A stretch of DNA of 64,000 nt from Anoplopoma fimbria (taxonomy: Eukaryota > Chordata > Actinopteri > Perciformes > Anoplopomatidae): assembly GCF_027596085.1 (NCBI RefSeq), contig NC_072458.1, forward strand, positions 23,342,062 to 23,406,061, in the 5' to 3' direction. The notes below the pieces were generated by a model. That model made no database searches. It was not told the DNA's origin and was given only the letters and a program-made list of their open reading frames with translations. Positions within the stretch are counted from its first letter, which is position 1. Each line of letters starts with the position of its first letter. A program made the position numbers and the translations under genes. Positions 1 to 10,671 of this stretch are shown piece by piece.

Positions 1-28
1 TTTAATATGACTTTTGTTTAAACAAGAT

Positions 29-634
29 TCATGTGGACGGTATAAGGATCCAACCAAAATAAAGACTTAAAGGTGCAATGTGTAGGTTCAGGCACCATCT
101 AGTGGTGAGGTAGAAACGTTGTGAATGATCCGTCACCACTGTAAAGTGTCTTCCTTCCAAGTAATATCTCCATTTATCCAGGGCCCAAACAACAGCGAGA
201 CATTCTTGCTCTGTAGTTGAGTAATTCCGCTCAGCCTGATTTAAAGTACGGCTGGCGAAGGCGAGGACCTGCTCGGCACCCAGGCCAGTCTGTTGAGCCA
301 AGACGGCCCCCAAGGCGACGTCACTGGCATCAGTGTAAACAATGAACAGGAGGTTGAAGTCAGGATGACCCAGGATTGGTGGAGAAAGCAGATGGTGTTT
401 CAGGGCTTCAAATGCTGCTTGACATGAGGGGGTCCAAAGGAACTTGGCTCCTTTCCGTTTAAGGGCATTTAGGGGTTCCGTCAGCTGAGAGATGGTACCA
501 TTGCACGAAGTGATGGTACCATCCAGCCATCCCAAGAACCCTTTGAAGCTCTTTGATGTTCTGAGGGGCAGGGAAGTCCTGTACCGCCTTTGTCTTCTCA
601 GCATCCACTTCCACCCCGTCAGAGGAAACAACAT
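29..634 (-). pseudogene. Retrotransposon RT C-terminus and RNase H fragment
   Basis: This frame carries the end of the reverse transcriptase thumb (SQLTEPLNALKRKGAKF) and the start of RNase H (VYTDASDVALGAVLAQ, then the Glu-containing AERNYSTTEQECLAVVWAL and VVTDHS). TDAS and the Glu and Asp positions match acidic residues of RNase H. After VVTDHS the sense is lost and the frame runs into unrelated repeat DNA. It overlaps the preceding frame because of the break near 490-500. The first 100 codons or so of the frame are not meaningful. Confidence 0.8.
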
Positions 635-2876
635 GGCCCAGAAAAAAAAGAGAGGTTCGGAAGAACTGGCTCTTTTTCATATTCACGGGAAGGTTAACCT
701 CTCGTAGCCTGTCGAGAACTGCTTGTATATCATAACTGTGCTGTTCGTATGTACCAGAATAGATGATGATGTCATCCAAATACACTAAGCAGATTTTTCC
801 CCGTAGGTCCCCAAGGACTAGCTCCATCAGCCGTTGGAAGGTAGCTGGAGCATTCTTCAGTCCGAACGGCATTACCTTGAACTGGTACAGGCCAAAGGGA
901 CAGGTGAAGGCAGTTTTTTCTCTGCTGTTTTTATCCATTTGTACTTGCCAGTAACCACTATTGAGGTCCAAGGTACTGAACACCACAGTTCCAGCCAATG
1001 ATTCTAATATTTCCTGGATGTTTGGTAAGGGATAAGCATCCGTGTGAGTAGCTGTATTCAGTTTCCTGTAGTCCACACAGAACCTTTGTTTTGTATCGTA
1101 CTTTTTTGGCACCAAGACAACTGGGGCAGCATACGGGGAGGTAGAGGGCTCTATGATGTCCTTTTCTAACATGTCCTCCACATGCTCTTTAATCACCTGA
1201 AGCTTGGATGGTGACACACGATAGGGCTTCTGTTTGATGGGAACTTCGTAGGTGAGGAAAATTTTGTGTGTGAGAACACTAGTGCATCTCAGTGTTGCTG
1301 TGCAGACATCTGAATTTTCCTGTAGTTGACATAACAACCGATTTTTCCCCAAATCATCAAGGTGAGCATTGATGGTGGCAGCTTGAAGGAGGTCCGGACA
1401 TGGCGGCAGAGGAACCAGGCACACAGGAGCTACAGCAGAAAAGAAAGCAAGCTGTGGTGGAAGACCAACATTTGACCTTGCCTCAGATTCTTTCAAGAAC
1501 TGATACTGGTGCTTCTTGTTGGACTTAAACCAGTAACGGCTCTCGGAGACATCGAACTGTAGCCCAGAAAAGAAAATTAAGTCAAGTCCTACCACGGCAG
1601 GGAAAGCAAGACTTTGAGCAGGCAAGACGACACAAGGTAATGTCACTGATTGGGACTGTAATGTGAGGTTCATTTCGCTCCATCCTAAAGGTTGTCTTCC
1701 TTCTCCATCTGCTAGATACAAAGGTCCTCTTGTCCAAGGCTTCATCACATCCTGCTGTCTTTTCATTCCTGTCCACATATTTTCATTTAGTAGGGTGTAA
1801 GATGAACCAGTGTCAAGGATGGCGGTTCCCTTCCATGGACCAATGTTCAGTGGTACCATCAACTGACAGGGAAGCGGGCTTTCCAGTGGTAATGAGGAAT
1901 TTACAGAGGCGTGTGCACCCAGGTAACTTGAGTGAGTGAGGGAACCAAGTGTAGCATGACCCTCGGAAATGTGGGAAGTTTTGGCAACTTGCTGATGTGG
2001 AGGTCTAGGAGAAGAAGCTGTGTTCGAGTTCCACTGTGGACAGGAAGCTGGTGCATGACTTCCCTTGCAGCGCCAACAGTACACTTGGGAGGGTCGATTA
2101 TGGCTGGGTTGGCTTGGTCGGACAGGGTTTTCTCTGTTAGGAGACAGAGCAGCAGATTCAGAGGTAACAGGCTTGGATGGTTTCCTTAATAAATTCTTCC
2201 TCTGTTCATACTGCAGCTGGTTCTCCCGGTCTTTTTCCAGTTGCTGACCAAGGCGGACAAGTCCATCGACAGCGGTAACCCTGCTACTTCTCAGTTGGCT
2301 GGCCAGTTGGGGGTTAATGTTTTTCAAAATCAACTGGAGGGGATCAGGTGCATCATTCAGTCTCCCAAATGTTGGAAATTGAAGTTTAACAGGACTCTTT
2401 CCCAGGAACCTGCTCTTTCCTTCCCCATGGATGGTGAATCCTCCAGGTGATCCCAAATTGCCCTCTGGTATTCCAGGCTGTATGGTGGATTGTAATCTGT
2501 GCCGGCTTGATGAAAGTAGGGGGTTTTCTCCCTGTGGAGCCTCAGAGTGGGTTTGAACACTTGCCTGGCCAAAGGTGGTGGTAACTTTAGCTGTTGTTAT
2601 TTCCTCTGACAGGGTATGTATTGTGTTTTTGCAGTGGAAGAGCTCCTCCTGTAGGTGAGTTACAGCATCAGTCATTGGGGCAAGAGTAGAATAAAGGTCC
2701 TTCAGCAGGCCAGTATGATAGTGATTTAATCTCCATCCAAGGCATGTATTGAACTGTGTTTGCAGATATTCAAGCTGTTTATCCATATGTTTGACAACTT
2801 CTTTTTGTTGTTCATGGAAGAGGTCTTTTAGTGCTTGGGAGACTTGTGTTGTGATTTCTTTTGTCATTTGTTCCAT
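459..2876 (-). pseudogene. Retrotransposon Gag-Pol: zinc knuckle, protease, reverse transcriptase
   Basis: An open frame of 805 codons. Residues about 1-100 are Gln/Glu/Lys-rich and probably coiled coil. At about 265-280 there is a Cys-X2-Cys-X3-His-X4-Cys knuckle (CWRCKGSHAPASC), one residue shorter than the classical spacing. At about 350 the protease motif ILDTGSS is clear. The reverse transcriptase follows, with the VDYRKLN block near residue 600 and the catalytic YLDD box (YLDDIIIYS) near residue 715. The frame leaves the expected reading after GWYHHFVQWYH near 490-500, where RNase H sense continues in another frame. The gag between PTFGRLNDAPDPLQ and NINPQLASQL looks short, possibly an internal deletion. 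A genomic remnant, not a host gene. Confidence 0.85.
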
Positions 2877-2884
2877 GTTTTCTT

Positions 2885-3163
2885 TTAGCTTCTTCTGGTG
2901 GTGATGTTGGTCCTCAACAATTTTTTGAAGCTGTTGTTGAATCCAGAGCCAGAAGCATCTTCTTCTAAGGCAGAAATTGCAGGTTGAGGTCCTCCATTTA
3001 TTTTGCTGTCTGATTGAACAAACTCAGCGAAATCGGTCAGGTCCATGTCCAATAGAGAGTATGATGTGGGAGGTAACTCCTGGGCAAGCACTGGATTTGA
3101 CAGAGGAGACTTCACTGCTCCTCCTTCCATTTCACCCAACCAAGTCTCTGAGTTAGCAGCCAT
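2885..3163 (-). pseudogene. Retrotransposon gag N-terminal fragment
   Basis: The frame starts at an ATG (MAANSETW) just after an A/T-rich leader containing tatata and runs 92 codons to a stop. Shortly before that stop, near 2930, the coding sense moves to another frame, where the text continues as a coiled-coil-like Gln/Lys/Glu-rich stretch leading directly into the ATG of the next open frame at 2876. This looks like one gag protein split by an indel. The same break is present in copy 2, so it predates the duplication. The assignment to gag rests on position and composition only. Confidence 0.5.
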
Positions 3164-3390
3164 TTTGCAATTATATATAAGAAAAGATTTTACAATTGCC
3201 CTAATTAGCATCTACACCCTGTCTGATGTGATTGAGCGAATGGTATGTGGGCTGTGATAGAGAACACCTTGTGACTTCTATGTTTAACTTTTATGAAGGT
3301 GAATGTAGTTGCTTTTGATTACATTTTTTATTGCTTCCTCTTGGTGAGCGCTCACATTACAATGAAAATGTTTTACTTACTCACATTTGC

Positions 3391-4623
3391 TAAACCGGCC
3401 TTCTCTAATGTCCATCAGGGGGCGACTCCTCTGGTTGTATAGAAGTCTATGAGAAAATGACTCTACTTCTCTCTTGATTTATTCCCTCAATAAACATTGT
3501 AAACATGAGTTTATGGTCTCAATCTCTAGTTTCAAGTCTTCTTCAATACAGCATGATGTTCATTTAGTGAATTATGGTCCATTTAGAAATGGAGAAGGCT
3601 ACAGCCAAAAACCAAGATGGTGACGACCGGAAACTCGGCCAAAACCTCTCAAGTGTCACTTCTGGTTCTAAAAAGCAAGATGGCGTAAGTCAAAAACGAA
3701 GATGGTGACGACAAAAACCAAGATGATGACGGACAAAAACCAAGATGATGAGGTTCTAAAACCAAGATGGTGATGGCCAAATAACAAGATGGTGACAGCC
3801 AAAAAACAGTATGTTGCCAATGAAAGAAACAAGATGTTTACGACCAAAGAAAACAAAATGGCTGTAGCCAAAAACCAAGATGGTGACGACAAAAACCAAG
3901 ATGATGACGGACAAAAAACGAAATAGTGATGACAACAACTTAAGATGGTAACGACCAAAAACAAAGATGGCTATGGCCAAGTTCCCGACGGACAAAAATC
4001 TAGATGGAGATGGCCATAAATGCAAACTCTGGACTTCAAAAGTGTAGTGGACAAACCAATGGGGGATGTCATGTGACTACCTCCACTTCTTATACTTGGT
4101 AGCCCAGCTGTCAAACTATGATGGTCCACTACGGTCGCAGTAGTGAGTTCAAACAAAACTACTTAGCTAGGTTTAGGAAAAAGGATAATGCTTGGACTTG
4201 AAATGAGTTTGTAAACTATGTAAACACAGGTAATAGTGCAGAACACACATAACTCAAAAAGCTTTTGGACACTTTGAAAGTCCTGTGTTTGTTTTACCCT
4301 CCCACCCTGTGTTTTCTTTTTTCAGTCTTTATACTACGTCATCACACTCCCGTAGCATTTTTCTAATAATGACGGCGATGGGTTTCCATTGCAGTTCCTT
4401 GAAACCCTGGTGCGTCTCATTTAAGATTGATTCGAGTTTGGTCACATTGTGTGGAAATTGCTCCGCCTTCAACATGCAGCATGTACAGTTTGTTTGTTTG
4501 TTTGTTTGTTTGTCTTTTTAGTTGCTTTGTACATTTAGGTACAAAGTGTACCCGTGCACCCACACCTACAAGGCAAACCTACATCTGATTGACCTATCGT
4601 AGGTACAAAACCACATCATTTAT
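3391..4623. repeat. 1.23-kb interspersed repeat with internal ~21-bp minisatellite, copy 1
   Basis: This block is nearly identical to 14362-15594, and identity stops abruptly at both ends. It begins taaaccggccttctctaatg. Between about 3605 and 4020 it contains many degenerate copies of a unit like aaaaccaagatggtgacgac, each about 20-22 bp. Near 4489-4513 there is a short (TTTG)n run. No transposase or reverse transcriptase sense was found in any frame, so it may be a non-autonomous element or a duplicated segment. Small open frames inside it are products of the minisatellite. Confidence 0.7.
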
Positions 4624-5128
4624 GTGGCATTTATGCAGAAAAGATTTTTGATGTGTTGGACTATTAAAAGGTTAATTTGTAGTTTAACCTTTAGTTTCTT
4701 CTTCAGTAGCTTCAAGTTAGTGACAATCATCAAATCCGTCTCCGTCTGGTAGCATGTATATAATCTCTATCATCTTGTTTCAGCTCCTTATTGAAGCTAT
4801 ATGATGAGTGAGATATTCAAATACAAATTTTCCAAAATTGACATATTTTGAAAAGGTTGGAATTTCAATTAAGTGTCAGTGTTTGAACTGCTCGTCGAGG
4901 GGTTGGAATGAAACAGAACGAGTCAAGAAATTCAGTTATGGTTAATTTATTGATTGAGAAGTGAACATATTATTTCATAAATTAGGTGGTAAGTACAGTG
5001 GTTTACAATCACAAACAATTACAATAAACTATTAAATAAGCTATTTACATAATTTCATACAATCAATCCTTCACGATTGAGAACCTCTTCTAAATGATGA
5101 ACATAGTTGTGACATCTTTAGAGCACAC

Positions 5129-5198
<70 letters not shown>

Positions 5199-5576
5199 GG
5201 AAGTGCAATAAATCTACCTTAAATGAAGCTAGAGGTCATTTTACTGCTGTTCGCTTGATGTACAATCCGACTCATACATGCACACAATAAATACAATCAT
5301 AAATAGCATTCATTTAGATTAAATATCAGCCATGTTGGTTACTGATTAAGGAAAGTAATTATTAAAATTTTGAGCACTGTACACGCGAGTTAGAGGAGGA
5401 GTTAACACTTTCCTCTCCTTTGTTTCATCTGCCTGCTCTGACTTTGAAGAAAGAAAAATGATTGAAGATTCATAATTTGGACATACATGTGATCAATTGG
5501 ATAAGCAAAATGATACATTTAAATAATAACTACATCTTTGTAAACTATGAGTCCATCAAACCTGACATGTTGCCCC
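4624..5576. other. Intergenic stretch with no gene seen
   Basis: A/T-rich DNA between the 1.23-kb repeat and the 3' end of gene A. Apart from a dinucleotide microsatellite I see no coding signal. It should contain the 3' UTR and poly(A) signal of gene A; no single site can be chosen with confidence. Confidence 0.5.
5133..5198. repeat. (CA)n microsatellite
   Basis: An uninterrupted CA dinucleotide run of about 33 units. Confidence 0.95.
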
Positions 5577-8500
5577 CTATAGAAGGAAAGCAGCTATGAC
5601 GGCCACTGTGACAGAAATGAGACTGAATCTGTTGTTGATTGCAGCTGCCGTTGTTGTTGTTGATCCGCCTCCAACTCCGCCTCCTACGCCTCCTTCTGCT
5701 GCTGCTGTTGTTGTTGTTGCTGCTGCTGTCACCGCCGCTGCTGCTGCTGCTGCGTTGGCAACCCTCGATGCTGCTGCACCTGCTCCCGACGCTGCTGCTG
5801 TTGCTCCTGCCGCTGCCGCCTGTGCTGTTGAGACAACCACGGGGAGGATGGGTTTTGCGATGCCGCCAACATGGACGATTGCACTGCCTTCGCCGCTGCT
5901 TTGCCCATCTCTGCCACCGACAGTGCCTCTCCTATGGATGCACGCTCTGCTGCCGTTGTGTCTTTGTCCGACAATAATTTCTGCAAGTCTGCTGCCACTT
6001 CTTCCGATTCCGCCACCACTGTGTCGGCGGCGTTTGCAGTGGCGGATAATATTTCAAGCGTTGAATTCGACGCCTCTGCCGTCATTGCTGCTTCTGCTGC
6101 GGTTTCCGCTGCCTCTGCCGCTTTCACTGCTGCTGCTGCTACTCGTGCTGTTCTTACTCCTGCTGATGCCGGCGTTGTTTGTGCTGCTGCTTGTATTGCC
6201 GCCAGCGATGCTTCTCGTGCCGCTTCAGCTGCGTTTCTTGCCGCAGCCGCTGCCTCCTCCGCTGATATTTCACCATTTGCAAGTGATGTGGCCGCCTTCG
6301 CTGCCGCCTTTGAAGCGTCTGCCGCCTTTACTGCTGCTGCTGCTGCTTCCGGTCCGGCGGCTGCTGCAGCTGCTGAAGCTGTTGCCGCCGCTGCTGCTGC
6401 GGCTGCTGTCGAACCTGCCACTGCTGCTTCCTTTGTTTTAGCTGCTCCAGTTATTGTCGCCGCTGTTGTTGCTGTTGCATTATCTTTTGGCTTTGGTGTG
6501 GTTGCTACTGCATTTGTGGCTGTCCCTTTAAGTGCTTTTGCTGCATTCGCTGCTGCTGTTGCAGATTTTGCTGCTGCCTGTGCTGTTGCTGTCACCATTT
6601 CTGTGTTGTTTGCTGCTGCGGCTTTTGTTACTGTTCCTGCTGTCACTGCTGTTGCGTCCACCATGCTTGCTACTGTCTCTGCCATGGCCATTGCCGAAAC
6701 TGTTGCAACTGGCAATTTAGCTGTTTCTTCTGCTGTGACTGCTGATAAGGCTTTTAATGCTTCTTCTGCTGCCTCTGAGACTGTTTTCGCAGCTTCTTCA
6801 GTGGCTTTAATTGCTTCTGGTGTTGCTGTTTTGAAAGATGCGGCAGCTGCTGCGTCTCTTGCAGCCAATGCTGCTTGTAGTGCTGCATCTGCTATATCTG
6901 ACAACCCTGATGATTGTGCTCGTATTGCTGCAAGTGCGGCTTCGTAAGCTGCCTCTGCTGCCACTTCAGCTGCTCGAACTGCCGAGTCTGTGGTTGCATC
7001 TCCTTCCGCTAGTGATGTGGCAGCTTTAGCTGCTTCTTGTGCAGCTGTTACTGCTCTTTCTACTTCTGGACCTGTTGCTCCAGCAGCTGCTGTTGCTGAA
7101 GCCGCCAACGCTGTTGCTGCTGCTGCGGCTGCTGTGGATGTCGACACTAATGCTGTTGCTTCTGGACTTTGTCCCACTGTGGTTGATGGTGCTACTGTGG
7201 TTGGATTGGATGGCAGTGGTGCTGTTGTTGTTCCAGTGGATGACGGTGGTACTCCTGCTGGTGCTCCTGCTGGTCCTTCATTACTAACGATGTCTGCACG
7301 TGGGAGTGCGGCTTCTGCAGCAGTTGATGCTGATTTTGCAGCTATTGCTGCTGAATTTGCTGCTGCTACCATTGTTTTAGCCATGTCCTCCGTTATGGCT
7401 GATCTAGTTGCTAATGATGCGGTCAAAGCTGTTGCTTGTGCTATTTCTGCTGCTGTTTTTGCTGCTGATATTGATACTGCTGCTGGCCCACTGGCGGATA
7501 TTAATTCTGACCCCAATATTTGTGCTGCATCGTTTGATTTTTCAGCCACTGTTTTTGCAGCTTGTGCAGCTTGTGCAATTGCTGTTGGTTTACTCGAGGC
7601 TACCATTGCTTCCAGTGCTGTTGCTGCTTCTTCAGCAGCGTTTGCTGCTATTAATGATGCATTTGCAAGTCGTGTCAGTGCAGCTGCCTTTGATGCTGGT
7701 GCTTGACTTGCTTCTTGTGCTGCTGCTGTAGCTGCTTTTTTGGCGGTATTAGCGGCATTTCTTGCTGCTAGTTGTATAAATGTCTTATCAGATTGTCCTG
7801 TAGCAGCTCTGGCTGCATCCATTGCAGCCTCAACTGCTTTTTGTGCAGCTGGGGATGATTTTGCTCCAGCAGCAGTTGAAGTGGCTCCTGCTGCTGCTCC
7901 TGCTACTGAAGCTGCTGCTGATACTGCAGAAAGTAATGCTGATGTCACTGTGGCTGCTACTGATGGTGCCAATGTTATGGGGATTGATGTGGTCAATGCT
8001 GCTGTTGTTGGCTGTAATGTTGTCGTTGCTGTTGCTGTTGTGGATGGAGTGGTAGATGCTGCAGCTGTTGCTGCTGCTGCAGCTGTTTTTCCTGCAACAG
8101 CAGCTGCTATTGCTGCTGTTGCTGCTTCCTTGCCTGTTTTGGCTTCTTCCATTAGCTTTCCAGCTGCTGTTTCTTCAGTTGTTTCATTTGCAGCAGCTGA
8201 TGCAGCTTCTGCTGCTGTTTTTGCTTTAGTTGCTGTTTCTGCAGCCAATGCCGCTGATGTTTCTGCTGCCAAAAGTGATAGTTGCATCATTGCTCTTTCT
8301 GGGGTTGCTCCAGATGTTTGATTTAATGCGGCTCGTAGTGCTGCTAGAGCTTTTGCTGCATCTTCTGCTGCCTTTGTTGAAGCTGCTGTAGCTGCCTCTG
8401 CAGTTTCTGGTGTCATTGCAGATGCAGCCATTTCTGCAGCCGCTGCTGCTTCATCTGCTGCAATGGACGCATTTGCTGCTGCCTCTGCAAGTTTTTCTGC

Positions 8501-10614
8501 CACTTCTGGTGTTGTTGTTGGTGCTGCTTCAAGTGCGTCTTTCGCTGCAGTTAATGCTAGTTTGGCTGCTACTGTTGCGTTTCTTGCTGCTTCTGCTGCC
8601 ACTGTTGGTGATAGTGATCCGTTTATTGCTGCTGCAGATGCTGTTGCTGCTTGTAGTGCAGATGTAGCAGCAACTTCTGCAGCTCTTGCTGCAGCTAAAG
8701 CAGTGGGCCCAGTAGTTGCTGCTGCTGCTGCTGCTGCTGTTGCTGCTGCCTCGGCTGATATCGCTGCAGCTGTTGCTGCTGCTGTCGCACTTGCTGCAGG
8801 GGATTGTCCTGCTGTTGTCGGGGTCACTGCAGTTGTTGCTGTAGGTTCTTGAGTTGTTGCTGTAGAAACGGACGCTGTTGCTGCTGCTGCAGCTGTTTTT
8901 CCTGCAAAAGCGGCTGCTATTGCTGCTGTTGCTGCTTCCTTGGCTGTTTTGGCTTCTTCCATTAGCTTTTCAGCTGCTGTTTCTTTAGTTGTTGCACGTG
9001 CAGCAGCTGATGCAGCTTCTGATGCTGTTTTTGATTTATTTGCTGTTACTTCACCTAATGCTGCTGATGTTTCTGCTACTGAATTAATTAGTTGCATTAT
9101 TGCTGTTTCTGGGTTTGCTTCGGATGTTTGGTCTCTGGCTGCTGCCAATGTGGCTCTTAGTGCTGCTAGAGCTCTCGATGCATCTTTTGCTGCCTTTGTT
9201 GAAGCTGCTGTAGCTGCCTCTGCAGTTTCTGGTGTCATTGCAGATGCAGCCATTTCTGCAGCTGCTGCTGCTTCATCTGCTGCAATGGACGCATTTGCTG
9301 CTGCCTCTGCAAGTTTTTCTGCCACTTCTGGTGTTGTTGTTGGTGCTGCTTCAAGTGCGTCATTCGCTGCAGTTAATGCTAGTTTGGCTGCTTCTGTTGC
9401 ATTTCTTGCTGCTTCTGCTGCCACTGTTGGTGATAGTGATCCATTTATTGCGGCTTCAGATGCTATTGCTGCTTGTAGTGCAGATGTAGCAGCAACTTCT
9501 GCAGCTCTTGCTGCAGCTAAAGCAGTGGGCCCAGTAGTTGCTGCTGCTGCTGATGCTGCTGTTGCTGCTGCTGCTGCTGCGATCGCTGAAGCTGTTGCTG
9601 CTGCTGTCCCACTTGCTGCAGTTGTTGCTGGTGATGGTCCTGTTGTTGTTATGGTCATTGCAGTTGTTGTTGTAGGCTTTTGAGTTGTTGTTGCAGAAAG
9701 GGCAGCTGCCGCAGCAGCTGCAGCTGCAATAGCTGCTTCTTTAGCCATCTGAGCTGCTTCTGTTGCCTTTTCAGCTGCTGTTTTTTCAGTTGTCGTGTTT
9801 GCGGCTGCTGCTGTAGCTTTTGCTGCTGTTTCTTCTGCTACAATTGATAGTTGCATTGTTTCTGAGTTTGCTTCGGGTGTTTGGTCTCTGGCTGCTGCCA
9901 ATGCGGCTCGTAGTGCTGCTAGAGCTTTTGCTGCATCTTCTGCTGCCTTTGTTGCAGCTGCTGTAGCTGCCTCTGCAGTTTCTGGTGTCATTGCAGATGC
10001 AGCCATTTCTGCAGCTGCTGCTGCTTCATCTGCTGCAATGGACGCATTTGCTGCTGCCTCTGCAAGTTTTTCTGCCACTTCTGGTGTTGTTGTTGGTGCT
10101 GCTTCAAGTGCGTCATTCGCTGCAGTTAATGCTAGTTTGGCTGCTTCTGTTGCATTTCTTGCTGCTTCTGCTGCCACTGTTGGTGATAGTGATCCGTTTA
10201 TTGCGGCTTCAGATGCTGTTGCTGCTTGTAGTGCAGATGTAGCAGCAACTTCTGCAGCTCTTGCTGCAGCTAAAGCAGTGGGCCCAGTAGTTGCTGCTGC
10301 TGCTGATGCTGCTGTTGCTGCTGCTGCTGCTGCGATCGCTGAAGCTGTTGCTGCAGAAAGGGTTGTTGCTGCTGCTTGATTCATTGTCATTGCAGTTGTG
10401 GTCACATTTGGGGCCATTGTGCTTGCTCTTTTGGGACACTTGTCTCTCAGGCTTCCCTCTGCAGGCTGGCTGTTGATTACTGTTACAAGTCAAGAGGTTG
10501 ATCAGAATTTAGTCATAAATTGTCACATTAGGCTGTGGTGTCCGATTTATATATATAATACTTGAATTACTTACCAACAAGTATAACTGCAACTATCAAG
10601 GTCTTAATGATCAT
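5577..10614 (-). CDS. Gene A: secreted, alanine-rich repetitive protein with GPI-anchor-like tail (two coding exons, one frame break)
   Basis: The coding sequence is 10614-10575 joined to 10458-5577. Exon 2 starts at 10671 after a pyrimidine-rich tract ending in cag. It encodes MIIKTLIVAVILV, a typical signal peptide core, and ends in phase 1 at a good donor (G/gtaagt). The 116-bp intron ends at ctgcag; this acceptor keeps the frame open, whereas one 11 bases upstream meets a stop. The last exon stays open for about 4.6 kb and codes a body rich in Ala with spaced Glu, Lys, Asp and Arg, as expected for long helices, broken by Thr/Pro linkers (TTTP) and several N-glycosylation sequons. Three ~250-residue repeats fill the N-terminal half. 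Near 5841-5858 one base appears to be missing: sense jumps to another frame that ends in Gly- and Thr-rich linkers and a hydrophobic tail (SLISVTVAVIAAFLL), like a GPI signal. Without the break the product would be about 1,640 residues. Function unknown. The signal-exon layout matches genes B-E. An alanine-rich antifreeze-like role is only a compositional thought. Confidence 0.7.
8030..10350 (-). repeat. Three ~750-820-bp coding repeats within gene A
   Basis: The phrase gtgggcccagtagttgctgc recurs at about 10278, 9526 and 8701, and the DNA between these points is highly similar. Each unit codes roughly 250-275 residues running from a TTGPTALAAARAAEVAATS block through NGSLSPTVAAEAARNAT and PTTTPEVAEKLAEAAANAS to a Thr/Pro-rich spacer. 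The remaining 3' half of the exon (about 8030-5577) is similar in composition but more diverged. Confidence 0.85.
10459..10574 (-). other. Gene A intron between signal-peptide exon and repeat exon
   Basis: A 116-bp GT-AG intron on the minus strand: donor gtaagt at 10574, acceptor ctgcag ending at 10459. It splits a Gly/Glu codon in phase 1, the same phase and place relative to the signal peptide as in genes B-E. Confidence 0.7.
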
Positions 10615-10671
10615 TGTGAATTGTTTCTGTTCTCCTCCGCTTCCTCTTCCAAACCTACATATGATCATCTC

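Larger units (their letters stand above)
1..3390 (-). mobile_element. Defective Ty3/gypsy-type LTR retrotransposon, copy 1 (left end cut by window)
   Basis: Read on the minus strand, this stretch holds a gag-like start, zinc knuckle, aspartic protease, reverse transcriptase and the start of RNase H, in that order, which is the Ty3/gypsy arrangement. No integrase is seen: the RNase H frame runs at about 150-190 into unrelated sequence containing the phrase ccatctagtggtgaggt. Frame changes near 2930 and near 490-500 break the polyprotein. A copy with only a few differences lies at 17154-20541. No LTR pair or primer-binding site was recognised. At 3390 the shared sequence stops exactly where another repeat family begins. 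Confidence 0.85.

Noticed and set aside
3668..4156. Hydrophobic 60-98-codon minus-strand frames, repeated at 14639-15127
   Set aside because: They come from the ~21-bp minisatellite in the 1.23-kb repeat and are identical in both repeat copies.
5133..5198. A CRISPR-like repeat array (also considered for the 18-nt arrays)
   Set aside because: A dinucleotide run and contiguous coding units without spacers; the genome is eukaryotic.
5596..10379. Plus-strand Ala/Ser/Val- or Leu-rich frames opposite gene A
   Set aside because: They are broken into many pieces of at most 358 codons and mirror the GCN-rich codons of gene A. The minus strand has one long frame, a signal exon and splice sites.
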